From Crossiella sp. S99.2 (lineage in GTDB: Bacteria; Actinomycetota; Actinomycetes; Mycobacteriales; Pseudonocardiaceae), in contig NZ_JALMDK010000002.1 of the NCBI RefSeq assembly GCF_023094165.1, positions 930,211 to 994,210 of the forward strand: 64,000 bases of DNA, written 5' to 3'. Position numbers and translations under genes: made by a program. Within the stretch, counting starts at the first letter, position 1. Every line of letters starts with the position of its first letter. This document shows positions 25,739 through 34,726 of the stretch, in pieces. Below the pieces are notes generated by a model. That model worked only from the letters and a program-made list of their open reading frames with translations, was not told where the DNA came from and did not search any database.

Positions 25739-27038
25739 GGCCCTTTCCGGTCAGTTCCGCGACGGCCGTGCCCAGCCGTGCCAGTGCTTCGGCGATCCAG
25801 GGCAGTCGCGCCGGATCGGTGCTGCGCAACGCGGTCCAGCGCTGCTCGTCGGTGTCGCCGTAGAGCAGGCTGGTGGCCAGCCGGAACCGCAGCCCCCGCG
25901 GGTCGTCACCGAAGGCCGAGCCGGGCAGCACGCCGATCCGGTACCGCGTCAACAGGAGTTCGGCCAGATCCACCGCGCTGTCCACGCCGCCCTGACCCCC
26001 GCCCAGCCCGGTCCCGCGGCCCGCCGTGCCCCGGTCCCCCGCGCTGCCCGCATGTCCTCGTGCCGCTTCCAGAGCCGGGTAAAGGTAGAAACCCCCGCCC
26101 GGCGCGGGACAGCCGGCCCCCGCCGCGAGCACCGTCTCGTAGGCCGCCCGCACCACCGCCCGGTGCAGCCCCAGCCCGGCCGCGACGAAGGCTCGCACCG
26201 GTTCCGGCTCCGCCAGCACGTAGGCCGCCGCGACCTGCACCGGCGTGCTCGGGTTCGACCAGATCTCACTGGCCACCCCGATCAGCGCGGCGGTCAGCCC
26301 GGCGTTCGGCAGCCGGCAGACCCCGAGTCGCCAGCCGCCCAGCGCGGTCGCCTTGCTCAGCCCGGTGGTCACCACGGTCCGCTCCGGGATGATCTCCGCG
26401 GGGCTGAGCACCGAACCCGGCTCGTGCGCGAGATCCCGGTAGATCTCATCGGAGATCACCATCAGCCCGTGCTCGGCCGCGATCTCGCACACCGCCCGGA
26501 TCGTCCCGGCCCCGGCCAGCGCCCCGGTCGGGTTGTCCGGCAACGTCAGCACCAGCACCCCGGGCCGCAACCCGCGGGCCCGCGCCGCTGCCAGGGCCGG
26601 TCCCAGCAGCGCCGGGTCCGGCACACCGCCCGAGCCCTCGGGCACCGGCACCCACACGACTTCCTTGCCCAGCAACGAAGCCTGCGCCGCGTAGCTCACC
26701 CAGCTGGGCCGCGGCAGCACCACATCGCCGGGCAGCACCGACAGCAACGCGTGCAGCAGCGGTTTGCTGCCCGGCCCGGCCACGACCTGGCCGGGCGCGG
26801 TGGGCAGACCGCGGCGGTCGAAGTACCCGGCCGCGGCGGCGCGGAGTTCGGGGAGGCCCGCGGTGGGGCCGTAGGAGTTGCGCCCGGCGGCCGCGGCGAG
26901 TGCGGCGGCGATCTCCGGCGCGACCGGCAACCCGGCCTCCCCGAAGGCCAGGTGGGTCACTGGCACGCCACTGGCGCGCAGGGCCTGGATGCGTTCGTTG
27001 GTGGCGAGCGTCGCGGACTGGGTCAGCATGGCCAGCAC
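25722..27038 (-). CDS. Pyridoxal-phosphate aminotransferase, class I/II
   Basis: 438 residues. Fold-type I aminotransferase motifs: LPDNPTGAL, SDEIYRDL, and the PLP-binding lysine in TTGLSKATALGGWRLG. A Gly-rich insertion (about 325-345) is unusual and looks like low-complexity expansion. The substrate cannot be read. GTG at 27038 is supported by TATCTT exactly 6 nt upstream (leaderless); an ATG at 27029 is the alternative. It overlaps the RpiR regulator. Confidence 0.88.
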   Translation of the reverse strand: MLAMLTQSATLATNERIQALRASGVPVTHLAFGEAGLPVAPEIAAALAAAAGRNSYGPTAGLPELRAAAAGYFDRRGLPTAPGQVVAGPGSKPLLHALLSVLPGDVVLPRPSWVSYAAQASLLGKEVVWVPVPEGSGGVPDPALLGPALAAARARGLRPGVLVLTLPDNPTGALAGAGTIRAVCEIAAEHGLMVISDEIYRDLAHEPGSVLSPAEIIPERTVVTTGLSKATALGGWRLGVCRLPNAGLTAALIGVASEIWSNPSTPVQVAAAYVLAEPEPVRAFVAAGLGLHRAVVRAAYETVLAAGAGCPAPGGGFYLYPALEAARGHAGSAGDRGTAGRGTGLGGGQGGVDSAVDLAELLLTRYRIGVLPGSAFGDDPRGLRFRLATSLLYGDTDEQRWTALRSTDPARLPWIAEALARLGTAVAELTGKGHGDLR

Positions 27039-27044
27039 GCTACA

Positions 27045-27050
27045 AAGATA
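27045..27050 (-). promoter_or_regulatory. -10 hexamer for leaderless aminotransferase gene
   Basis: TATCTT on the minus strand ends 6 nt before GTG 27038. Confidence 0.5.
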
Positions 27051-27173
27051 GCTGAGGATTCAGTGGATCCTGCAAGTTCTCTTGCATTCAGGGTGGGCGA
27101 GGGCACAGGGCGCGCGGGGTGAACGGGGGTTAACATGCTCGACAGCGACGCTGCTACTCGGAGGTAACATACC

Positions 27174-28331
27174 GTGGACTCGAGCTTCGGCACCTACCAG
27201 CTGGCCGAGGAGCATGACGCGCTCCGCGAAGCGGTGCGGGCCTTGGCGGACAAGGAGATCGCGCCCTACGCGGCCGCGGTCGACGAGGACGAGCGCTACC
27301 CGATCGAGGCGCACGAAGCCCTGGTGAAGGCCGGTTTCGCCGCCGTGCACGTGCCCGAGGCCTACGACGGCCAGGGCGCCGACTCGGTCGCCACCTGCAT
27401 CGTCATCGAAGAGGTCGCCCGCGCCTGCGCCTCCTCCTCGCTGATCCCCGCGGTGAACAAGCTCGGCACCATGCCGATCCTGCTGTCCGCGTCGGAGGAC
27501 CTGAAGAAGCAGGTCATGCCCAGCATCGCCAGTGGCGAGGCCAGCGCCAGCTACGCGCTGAGCGAGCGCGAGGCCGGTTCGGACGCGGCAGGCATGCGCA
27601 CCCGCGCCCGCCTGGACGGCGACAACTGGGTCATCAACGGCACCAAGTGCTGGATCACCAACGCGGCCAAGTCCACCTGGTTCACCGTCATGGCGGTCAC
27701 CGAACCGGGCAAGGGCGCCAACGGCATCTCCGCGTTCGTGGTGCACAAGGACGACCCCGGCTTCGAGGTCGGCCCGAAGGAGCGCAAGCTCGGCATCAAG
27801 GGCTCACCCACCAACGAGATCTACTTCACCGACTGCACCATCCCCGCCGACCGCATCATCGGCGACCCCGGCACCGGCTTCAAAACCGCCCTGCGCACCC
27901 TGGACCACACCCGCCCGACCATCGGCGCCCAGGCCGTCGGCATCGCCCAGGGCGCGCTGGACGCGGCGCTGGGTTATGTCAAGGAGCGCAAGCAGTTCGG
28001 CAAGTCCATCAGCGACTTCCAGGGCGTCCAGTTCATGCTCGCCGACATGGCCATGAAGGTCGAAGCCGCCCGCCACATGGTCTACGTCGCCGCCGCCCGC
28101 GCCGAACGCGGCGAACCCAATCTCGGCTTCATCTCCGCAGCCGCCAAGTGCTTCGCCAGCGACGTCGCCATGGAGGTCACCACCGACGCGGTGCAGCTCT
28201 TCGGCGGCGCGGGGTACACCAGGGACTTCCCGGTGGAGCGGATGATGCGCGACGCCAAGATCACCCAGATCTACGAGGGCACCAACCAGATCCAGCGGGT
28301 CGTGATGTCCCGGGCGCTGCTCAAGGGCTAG
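27174..28331 (+). CDS. Acyl-CoA dehydrogenase (FadE25-type), 3' end replaced by an integrated element
   Basis: 385 residues. FAD-dependent enzyme of beta-oxidation. Motifs: YALSEREAGSD and the typical second signature QLFGGAGYTRDFPVERM; the C-terminal Glu of YEGTNQIQR is the catalytic base region. GTG at 27174 has GGAGGT upstream. Position after purKE matches fadE25 of mycobacteria. The last 72 bases (28258-28329) are repeated at 37664-37735 with two synonymous differences, so the final codons now in use were probably supplied at least partly by the AICE. The protein ends identically (MSRALLKG) in both versions. Confidence 0.95.
   Translation: MDSSFGTYQLAEEHDALREAVRALADKEIAPYAAAVDEDERYPIEAHEALVKAGFAAVHVPEAYDGQGADSVATCIVIEEVARACASSSLIPAVNKLGTMPILLSASEDLKKQVMPSIASGEASASYALSEREAGSDAAGMRTRARLDGDNWVINGTKCWITNAAKSTWFTVMAVTEPGKGANGISAFVVHKDDPGFEVGPKERKLGIKGSPTNEIYFTDCTIPADRIIGDPGTGFKTALRTLDHTRPTIGAQAVGIAQGALDAALGYVKERKQFGKSISDFQGVQFMLADMAMKVEAARHMVYVAAARAERGEPNLGFISAAAKCFASDVAMEVTTDAVQLFGGAGYTRDFPVERMMRDAKITQIYEGTNQIQRVVMSRALLKG
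28258..28329. repeat. attL of the AICE, inside the acyl-CoA dehydrogenase 3' end
   Basis: 72-bp block with 70 matches to 37664-37735. The first 43 bp (28258-28300) are identical, then mismatches at 28301 and 28304, then 25 identical bp. The strand exchange must fall within the identical segments. Confidence 0.9.
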
Positions 28332-28375
28332 ATCAACGATCTTGACCCGGCCTGGGGACGGCTTGATTTCCATGA

Positions 28376-28401
28376 TCAGGCCGCCTCCAGGCCGTCAGTC
28401 G
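28376..28401 (+). repeat. Left arm-type site candidate
   Basis: 26-bp sequence matching 37538-37563 at 23 of 26 positions, same orientation, each containing two copies of CAGGCCG. It sits 75 bp from the end of the 43-bp identical core and overlaps the 3' end of the integrase gene. It may be an integrase or Xis arm-binding site. Confidence 0.55.
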
Positions 28402-29599
28402 CCCACAGGCCGAACACGCCGTCCACGGCCAGCCGGGCGCGCTCGAAGCTGGATGGCATCAGGTGCGTGTACGTCCGCAGCGTGAAGCCGGGATCGGAGT
28501 GCCCCAGGTACTCAGCCAGTTCCTTGATCGACACGCCCTGGGACAGCAGCAGCGAGGCGAAGAAGTGCCGCAGCGCGTGCATGCCGTCGGCCCGCTTCCG
28601 GTACTCCAGTCCGGCCTCCCGGAATCCGCCAAGCCACACCACCTTGTGGAACAGGTCGCCCGAGTAGAGGCGTCCGCCTTCGCCAGCCACCAGCAGTCGC
28701 ACTGTGACCGGTTCACCGCCGGGTTCTCGCCACGGCAACGTGATTTCGACCGCGGGGAAGTCCTGCTCATGCCGGTCGATATCGCCCAGCACCGAAGACG
28801 ACAGTGGAACGCGCCGGATCTTGCCGCCCTTGGGTGGCGCGAACACGAGAGTTCCGCGCACGGTTCGGATCTGACGCCGAACGTGCAGTAGTTGTGCTGC
28901 CCGGTCCACATCATCTGGCGACACACCGAGAATTTCGCCTTGGCGCAGCCCGCAGCCGCCTCCAAGCGGGCAGATGATCTTAAAACGCGGAGCCAGCCCG
29001 CCCCGGACCTTGGACAGCCGTTCTGTCGGCCAGACCACGATCTCCGGACTCACACCGATGGGCTTCTTGATGCTCTTGGTCTTGCACGGGTTGACCGTGA
29101 TCAGCTTGTCTTCAACCGCCGAATCCAGCACCGAGGACAACACGGTGAACAACACCGCCTTGTAGTTCTCGCTCAGCTTCAGGTCATCCAACCGGCCAAG
29201 CCAGTCCCGCACGGTTGACGGCTTGACGGCACTGACTGACAGATCACCGAACACCGGGTAGATCTGACTGTCCAACCGACTGTGCAGGATTACCCGGGTT
29301 GCCGCATCCGACGACTGACCCTTGATCCAGCTCTCCGCCTGCTTCCGGAACTTGATCTGACCTGCACGCGGATCGACGTACTTGCCCTCTCGTTTGGTCG
29401 ACTCCACCTCAATCAGGAAATCGTCCGCCTGTCGCTTACACCTGTCCGGGAAGCTCCGCGACCGCTCGTCACCATTCGGGTCCAGGAAACGGACTCGATA
29501 CCGCATTCCCTTCCCGTGCAGGTCGGTCTTCACTCGGGTCGTCTTTTTGGACTCGGGATCTTTGACGCTTTTCCACCAGCGATCTTCGACGTGCGCCAT
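28376..29599 (-). CDS. int: Tyrosine site-specific integrase
   Basis: 407 residues. N-terminal SAM-like arm/core-binding region (about 70-165), then the tyrosine recombinase catalytic domain. Catalytic residues seen: Arg in CGLRQGEILG, the HALRHFF box (His341, Arg344), LGHSDPG (His367) and nucleophile Tyr377 in TLRTYTHLM. It resembles the pSAM2-type integrases. ATG at 29599 follows AGGAAGG. The gene ends 47 bp from attL, the usual arrangement of int next to attP. It lies 35 bp downstream of xis. Confidence 0.95.
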   Translation of the reverse strand: MAHVEDRWWKSVKDPESKKTTRVKTDLHGKGMRYRVRFLDPNGDERSRSFPDRCKRQADDFLIEVESTKREGKYVDPRAGQIKFRKQAESWIKGQSSDAATRVILHSRLDSQIYPVFGDLSVSAVKPSTVRDWLGRLDDLKLSENYKAVLFTVLSSVLDSAVEDKLITVNPCKTKSIKKPIGVSPEIVVWPTERLSKVRGGLAPRFKIICPLGGGCGLRQGEILGVSPDDVDRAAQLLHVRRQIRTVRGTLVFAPPKGGKIRRVPLSSSVLGDIDRHEQDFPAVEITLPWREPGGEPVTVRLLVAGEGGRLYSGDLFHKVVWLGGFREAGLEYRKRADGMHALRHFFASLLLSQGVSIKELAEYLGHSDPGFTLRTYTHLMPSSFERARLAVDGVFGLWATDGLEAA

Positions 29600-29634
29600 C
29601 GTTCGTGCCTTCCTGTGTGGTGTTGCCGAAAGAT

Positions 29635-29826
29635 TCAGGCCGCGTCGTCAGCGGCCACCCATGCCCTGATCACGGCGGGATCGAAACGCAGGTGCCGCCC
29701 GACTTTCCGCCCGCGTGGTCCGGTGCCCTTCCACCGCCACTGATAGAGGGTCTTAAGCGGCACACCGAGGAACCCCGCCGTTTCCTCAGCGGTCCACAGC
29801 CGGTCGATTGACCTGACGTTGTCCAT
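29635..29826 (-). CDS. xis: Excisionase (MerR-type helix-turn-helix)
   Basis: 63 residues. Helix-turn-helix pattern LWTAEETAGFLGVPLKTLYQW followed by a wing-like GPRGRKVGRHLRFDP; this is the standard small DNA-binding excisionase placed just upstream of int in AICEs. ATG at 29826 has a GGGGGAG ribosome site. It should direct integrase toward excision. Confidence 0.9.
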   Translation of the reverse strand: MDNVRSIDRLWTAEETAGFLGVPLKTLYQWRWKGTGPRGRKVGRHLRFDPAVIRAWVAADDAA

Positions 29827-29835
29827 AGCTCCCCC

Positions 29836-31518
29836 TCACGCCGCTTGACCGGTTGCCGAAAGATCCGGCGGTGTCGGTGGGTCGCCCCCGCTGGCCGCCA
29901 GCAAGGCGGTCTTGTACTGGGCCTTCCACCTCAGCCGTTCCGCGACCGCGTGCATGAGCAGGTGCGCGCGAGGAGGCACATCCGCATCACCGGGTGCGAC
30001 CTTCTGCCACACCACCGAGCCCGTGTTGCCCCGGTCGGTCTCCGGGGTGATGCCGACGTCGGTGAGCAGTTGCCGAACAAACTGGGTCCGGTCATGCCGG
30101 TGATCCGCCAGGGACTTGCCCGACCACTTCCGCGACACCAGGACCCGCCGACCTGGCAGGCCGAGGGTGGACCGGCGGTGCGCCTTTCCCTTGCAGCGCC
30201 CCGCAACCAGGCTCATCCGCGCTCCAGCCGGTTGGATGCCATAGCACAGCCACACCGCGCAGCGGGGCGAGCACGGGGTGACCGTCAGTTCCTCATGCAG
30301 CCGGTCAGCGTGCCGCCGCTGACGTTCGGTCTTCTCCTCGTGGCACTCGCTGATCGACTTGGTGAGGTACTTGGTCAGGTAGCCGATGTGCCGCCCGGAC
30401 TCCTCGGTGCCGCCGAGGATGCCCTTGGAGTGCACCTGTGCCCCGAACCGCACCACATGCGCCGGAGTGTCGTCCTCAGCCCCGGGCAGGACCTGTTCCC
30501 AGGTCGGCAGCGCTTCCCGGCTAACCGGGTCGACGAAGCCCTTGGCGCGGTCACACCACACAGGCACCGTCTCGCCGGGGTAGACCAGCTCGTCATGCCG
30601 GGGCCACCACACCTGGTGATAGGTCCCCGCGGTCACGAGGCGCACCAGCTCATGCGGGATGGCACCGCGGAGTGCGGCATGCCAGTGCGGCGCCAGCCTG
30701 CGCTGGGGTTCCACGGTGGAGAAGTACTGCACCTCATAGCCGACCGCCCGGCGCAGGTTCTGCACCCACCGGTCCAACAGGGCGGCGAAGTGCACCGCGT
30801 CGCGGGCGGCCCGCCGGTAGTCATAGCCGTCGGGGTTGACCGGGGTGCCGTCATCGTGGACCCGCCCATAGGAATCCAGGGTCAGGGTCAGGAACATCGA
30901 CGGGCGGAACCGTCCGGCGTACTCGCGGCCGAGGGTGTGCTTGGCGACCTTGCGCCGGGGCAGCTCTGGCAGGTCCTGCTTGCGCCGGGTGGAGCGCTTG
31001 ACCGGCTTGGCGGCCGGGGCGTCCAGGGCCGGGAGCTTGCCCCGCACCCCACCTTCCCGCAGCTCCACATCCACCGCCGTGACGGCTTCCCGGAGATCCT
31101 CCATTCCGGACTCGTCGCCCTGCGCCCGCGCGTTCTGGTAGTCCGCCCACAGGGTGGAGCGCAGCTCTGTCAGCGCCGCCTGATCCGAGGTGGGTTCGGC
31201 CGGGGTGAAGTCGGGTTCGTCATCGAGGTGCCAGCCTTCCCGGCACTGGGCCATGCGCAGCTTGCGGGCCTTGTCCGCGCACGGGGCACACACGGAGGCC
31301 ACGGTGGAGCCGCAGGCGACCGGCAGGACATCGACGCGGCCGGTGGCGTAGTCCAACCTGCGTTGTGCCAGCGGCCGGACACAGACGCCGTTGGTCTCAG
31401 CCAGCGAGCGCACCACATCTAGGGCTAGGGGTTGGCGCATGCGGTCAGCGCGGGTGATATGCAGGCCTTCGGCCGGCATACGCTCACCAGCCTGGGTCAC
31501 GTGTCCGGTCATCACCAT
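29836..31518 (-). CDS. Rolling-circle replication initiator (RepSA-like)
   Basis: 560 residues. HUH-type motifs: motif I FLTLTLDSYG, motif II APHWHAALRG (His-x-His) and motif III IGYLTKYLTKS with the likely catalytic Tyr. Cys pairs near the N-terminus (VSGxxx-type CGSTVASVCAPC) and a second cluster (CSPRCAVWLC) suggest metal binding. It would nick the element's double-strand origin after excision. The stop is 9 bp upstream of xis, and the start overlaps the small gene before it. ATG at 31518 or two codons later. Confidence 0.92.
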   Translation of the reverse strand: MVMTGHVTQAGERMPAEGLHITRADRMRQPLALDVVRSLAETNGVCVRPLAQRRLDYATGRVDVLPVACGSTVASVCAPCADKARKLRMAQCREGWHLDDEPDFTPAEPTSDQAALTELRSTLWADYQNARAQGDESGMEDLREAVTAVDVELREGGVRGKLPALDAPAAKPVKRSTRRKQDLPELPRRKVAKHTLGREYAGRFRPSMFLTLTLDSYGRVHDDGTPVNPDGYDYRRAARDAVHFAALLDRWVQNLRRAVGYEVQYFSTVEPQRRLAPHWHAALRGAIPHELVRLVTAGTYHQVWWPRHDELVYPGETVPVWCDRAKGFVDPVSREALPTWEQVLPGAEDDTPAHVVRFGAQVHSKGILGGTEESGRHIGYLTKYLTKSISECHEEKTERQRRHADRLHEELTVTPCSPRCAVWLCYGIQPAGARMSLVAGRCKGKAHRRSTLGLPGRRVLVSRKWSGKSLADHRHDRTQFVRQLLTDVGITPETDRGNTGSVVWQKVAPGDADVPPRAHLLMHAVAERLRWKAQYKTALLAASGGDPPTPPDLSATGQAA

Positions 31519-31766
31519 TCACCCCCGCACGGGGTGAAGGCCACGGCCAGGCCGCAGCCGGGGCAGTGCCCGTAGGCGCAGTCATCCTCAGCCCGGGTCC
31601 GCGTCCGGCAGCCACACCACAGGTCATGCAGCCATCCCGGCATCCCGGGGACACCATCGACCAGCCTGGGCACCGTCTCGGGTCGGGGTGGGATCACGTT
31701 GTGCCGCAACACCTCCAGTGCCCGAGCGATCCGGGCTTGCTGGTCGCGGGAGAGTCGCCGGGTCAT
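31512..31766 (-). CDS. Small Cys-rich protein between the transfer and replication genes
   Basis: 84 residues. The C-terminal half has cysteines in CGCRTRTRAEDDC and HCPGCGL, consistent with a zinc ribbon. It overlaps the transfer ATPase gene by 4 bp and rep by 7 bp, so it is translated as part of one operon. No known Spd family is recognised. It may assist transfer or replication. Confidence 0.75.
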   Translation of the reverse strand: MTRRLSRDQQARIARALEVLRHNVIPPRPETVPRLVDGVPGMPGWLHDLWCGCRTRTRAEDDCAYGHCPGCGLAVAFTPCGGEW

Positions 31767-33262
31767 GCCGCCACCTCCCCGTCAACGTCATAGCCGCCGC
31801 CGGGGAAGGGCAGGACTTCGGCATGGACCACGTCGCGGCCGGTGACGTAGTCGACCAGCCGGGCCAGATCCGCATCGGTGACGTGGAAAGCCCGTGCCCG
31901 CAACGGTTCCCGCCGATCATCGACCTTGACCCAGGTCACACCCGGGGTGGCTTCGCTGATCTCGTGAGCCGCCGCACCGCGTTGCCGCACACCCTCCCCC
32001 AGCACCATGTCCACCTGGGCCGCCTCATCCAGCCGGAGGGCGACCTTGGTCCCGAACAAGTGCCGGAAGGACACGATCTCTTTGCGGGGGTCCTGGACCA
32101 GGCCCACGATGGCGAAGCCGGGGGCGCGGCCCTGGGATGCGATGGTCTGCACCGCCCGCGCCGCCCGTTCCCGCAACGCCTTGTCGCTCTGGTAGGCGAT
32201 CACGTCGGCCAACTCATCGATCACCAGCACCGTGAACGGCTCCCCGGTGCCGGGCTTGAAGCGCCGCAACAGAACCCGGTACCGCTCGGCACGTTCCTTG
32301 AGTTCGGCGGCCAGGGCTTCCAGCAGCTCCACCGCTTCCACACCATTCGTGTAGGCGAGGCGATGGAACAACTCCGGTGCCTGCCCGAGTTCCATGCCGC
32401 CCTTGGGATCGATGCCCACCAGGCGGACCAGCCCAGCCTTCACCGCCGGGGCCAGTGCCCAGATCAGCGACCACATGACCGAGCCCTTGCCCGCGCCGGG
32501 CGAACCCACCACGAGGATGTGGTTTCCCTGTAGCCGCAACGTGAACGGCCGAGAAGTCTCCGTGCGACCGATCACCAGACGCTTGAGGTCAACCGCGGAA
32601 TCCCGGGCGGCCAGGGAAGGAACTGGGATCGGCCGGATGAGCGGGTCACGGTGGACCAGGTCCAGTTCCAGGCGTCCGGGCTTGCGGACCCGCACCCGGC
32701 AGGCGGTCGCCCCGAAAGCATGCGCCAGCCCAGAGGCCCGTAGCTCCCACGCTTCGGGGGCCTGGCCCTTGACCATGCGCACCCGGACCCGGTCCCGCCA
32801 GCCGTCGGCCCGGACGCGGCCGAGCTTGGGCCGGTACTCCGCACCCCGCATGGTCTTGGTCAGGTCGGCCAGGCGCATGACCGAGCGCCACTGCCAGCCA
32901 TACACCGTGCCGCGCCGCCACTCCGTGCGGACCTGCGACCAGCAGAACCGCACGAACGACGCACGGTGACCCCACGCCCACCAGCCGAGCCCAATCCCCG
33001 CCACGGCGGCCAGGAAGGCGAGGTTGCGTCCGCCGAGCTGGACGTAGCCGGTCCAGCCGAGTAGCGGCAGGAACAGCGCCACCGGGTAGCGCACCGCCAG
33101 CCGGGCCGCCCGGATGATCAGCCATCCGGCCGACCACACCAGGGCGACCGGCAGAAGGGTGAGCTTGGCCCAGGTCGGCAACAGGGTCCACCAGGGCAGC
33201 CGGGGCCGGGCGATCTCCAGGGCCGCCGGTTCGGCCAAAGGCTTACGGGAGAAGGCCATCAC
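31763..33262 (-). CDS. FtsK/SpoIIIE-type DNA translocase for conjugal transfer (TraSA/TraB-like)
   Basis: 499 residues. Two hydrophobic segments (about 30-50 and 58-90) anchor the N-terminus. The motor domain has Walker A VGSPGAGKGSV and Walker B VLVIDELADVI, with a second conserved region VGLVQDPRKEIVSF. Single FtsK-like proteins suffice to move pSAM2-type elements as double-stranded DNA between hyphae. Start ATG at 33262 overlaps the upstream gene by 4 bp. This is the only recognisable transfer gene in the element. Confidence 0.93.
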   Translation of the reverse strand: MMAFSRKPLAEPAALEIARPRLPWWTLLPTWAKLTLLPVALVWSAGWLIIRAARLAVRYPVALFLPLLGWTGYVQLGGRNLAFLAAVAGIGLGWWAWGHRASFVRFCWSQVRTEWRRGTVYGWQWRSVMRLADLTKTMRGAEYRPKLGRVRADGWRDRVRVRMVKGQAPEAWELRASGLAHAFGATACRVRVRKPGRLELDLVHRDPLIRPIPVPSLAARDSAVDLKRLVIGRTETSRPFTLRLQGNHILVVGSPGAGKGSVMWSLIWALAPAVKAGLVRLVGIDPKGGMELGQAPELFHRLAYTNGVEAVELLEALAAELKERAERYRVLLRRFKPGTGEPFTVLVIDELADVIAYQSDKALRERAARAVQTIASQGRAPGFAIVGLVQDPRKEIVSFRHLFGTKVALRLDEAAQVDMVLGEGVRQRGAAAHEISEATPGVTWVKVDDRREPLRARAFHVTDADLARLVDYVTGRDVVHAEVLPFPGGGYDVDGEVAA

Positions 33263-33708
33263 CGCTCACCCCGCTCAATGCAGGTGATGCAGCGGAAGAC
33301 CTGCGAGCCACCAACGACCCGTCCGGCAGGCACGAAAGCAGCCGTGCCGATCCCACACGGGTGGTTGCACCCGAGGCAGGTCAACCCGTCCGCTTGGGCT
33401 TCGGTGAGCTTCATCCGCTGCACCGCAGCCCCGTCCAGTGCGACCGGGTAGATGCCGATGGTTTGCAGCCGGGCCAGCAGGCTCGACCACACCCGAGCCC
33501 GGGAGAACCGCACCCGCCGGGGCCGGGACTCATCCTCGGTCGCGGCATTGATCACCTCGGTGAAGTCCAGGGGCAACCAACCCTCACAGACTCCACACCG
33601 GTGATCTCCAGGCAACATGCGGGCGAACTTCCCGCAGGTGGAGCACCGGCGCTGACCTTTTCGGGGGACCCCGCCTAGCGGTGGGGTTCTGTCACGTCCT
33701 ACAGTCAT
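33259..33708 (-). CDS. Zinc-ribbon protein of the AICE transfer operon
   Basis: 149 residues with two cysteine clusters: CSTCGKFARMLPGDHRCGVC near the N-terminus and CLGCNHPCG plus CITC near the C-terminus. Both look like metal-binding knuckles. The family is unknown. It overlaps the FtsK-like gene and starts 29 bp after a strong hairpin. Confidence 0.75.
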   Translation of the reverse strand: MTVGRDRTPPLGGVPRKGQRRCSTCGKFARMLPGDHRCGVCEGWLPLDFTEVINAATEDESRPRRVRFSRARVWSSLLARLQTIGIYPVALDGAAVQRMKLTEAQADGLTCLGCNHPCGIGTAAFVPAGRVVGGSQVFRCITCIERGER

Positions 33709-33737
33709 TCTTGTTCACTTCCCGTGGTTGTGGACGG

Positions 33738-33780
33738 CACAAGAGCGGCGAGGTTCCTAGGCCTGAGAGCCGCTCTTGTG
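33738..33780. terminator. Strong hairpin followed by a T-rich stretch on the plus strand
   Basis: Arms 33738-33749 and 33769-33780 are perfect 12-bp reverse complements with a 19-nt loop. The T-rich tract TCTTTCTTTTTG follows at 33781, so it would terminate transcription running left to right, opposite to the transfer operon. On the operon strand there is no U-run, so it may instead act as a leader hairpin for 33259-33708. Confidence 0.5.
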
Positions 33781-33872
33781 TCTTTCTTTTTGTTACGCCG
33801 CACCAAGACATGCGGTATCGCCACGGCACCCGAAGGCCCGTGTCTGTCCTTTATGGACTGTCTCTTGTGGAC

Positions 33873-34190
33873 TTATCGTTTGGTCTTCGGCTGTTCCGTC
33901 ACGCTCCTTCCGTGCCGGACCAGCCAGGCCACGCACGACCGGCAGTAGTTCTGCCCGTCCCGCAGCCGCGTCCACTGCCCGCACACACCCGAGCAGCGCC
34001 GCCAGGACACCCGCACCCGCAACGGCCTCAGATGGGCGTAGGGGGCGTCGACGGGGTTCCCCCGCCGGATCCAGTTGCCTAGCCTGGACATCACCACCGC
34101 CTCACGTCGAGGTTCGTGGGAGGCACGAGGAGCGGGAACCACGGCTACCACCACAGGAGCCCGCCCCCGTGCCGACTCATTCCCCGTCAC
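33873..34190 (-). CDS. Small basic zinc-binding-type protein of the AICE
   Basis: 105 residues from the first start; a better internal start may be ATG at 34091 (72 residues, MSRLGNWIRRGN), because the first 33 residues overlap the upstream gene and are low complexity. The core has four Cys in CSGVCGQW and YCRSC, and a basic C-terminus. No family recognised. Between it and the next gene (33709-33872) I see only the hairpin. Confidence 0.6.
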   Translation of the reverse strand: MTGNESARGRAPVVVAVVPAPRASHEPRREAVVMSRLGNWIRRGNPVDAPYAHLRPLRVRVSWRRCSGVCGQWTRLRDGQNYCRSCVAWLVRHGRSVTEQPKTKR

Positions 34191-34497
34191 GCCGGGCGTG
34201 CCTGTTGGCCCCGGCTTCCACCTCGCCCGGCACCACCGCGTGCGCTTCGAGCTGGGCGCGGTAAGCCTGCGCGGAGTGGAAGGCGTAGGCCTCGGCCGCG
34301 TTCAGGAATTCCCGGGCGATCTCGACCAGATCCCGCGCCACCCGGACACCCATGGCGGAGCCGTGGACGTCCTCGGGCACAGCCACCCGCACCGCGCACC
34401 CGTGCCCGATGAGGGAAAGCACCGGCTGCCCCTGGGGCAACGTGCCGAAGGTGACCGCCGTGTTCTCATCCGGCGTGACCCACACCTGAAGAGTCAT
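34177..34497 (-). CDS. Small unknown AICE protein
   Basis: 106 residues. The N-terminal half is beta-rich (QVWVTPDENTAVTF), and the C-terminal half is a long helix (AREFLNAAEAYAFHSAQAYR). It overlaps the gene before it by 4 bp and the gene after it by 14 bp, so it is co-translated. No family recognised. Confidence 0.7.
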   Translation of the reverse strand: MTLQVWVTPDENTAVTFGTLPQGQPVLSLIGHGCAVRVAVPEDVHGSAMGVRVARDLVEIAREFLNAAEAYAFHSAQAYRAQLEAHAVVPGEVEAGANRHARRDGE

Positions 34498-34724
34498 CGC
34501 GCACCGCCGGCATCCGGTTCACGGTGCCTGATCCCTGCGAACGGGCCCATCAAGTCGTACAGCCGGTCGAAGTCGTCCCAGTCCAGCGAGACGATGATCT
34601 TTTGCACCGGGCCACCGAAAACGAGCGTGAGGGTTTCCCCGCCGTGCAGCTCAACATCAAGCCGGGTGTCCTCATAGACCGACACCGTCAGATCCACTCC
34701 GACCTCATCACGAGTGATCCCCAT
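34494..34724 (-). CDS. Small acidic unknown AICE protein
   Basis: 76 residues, acidic, with a beta-rich core (TLTLVFGGPVQKIIVSLDW) and an Arg/Gly C-terminus. The ATG at 34724 is 2 bp after the stop of the Pra-like gene and its 3' end overlaps the next gene. Operon membership supports expression. Function unknown. Confidence 0.7.
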   Translation of the reverse strand: MGITRDEVGVDLTVSVYEDTRLDVELHGGETLTLVFGGPVQKIIVSLDWDDFDRLYDLMGPFAGIRHREPDAGGAR

Positions 34725-34726
34725 GC

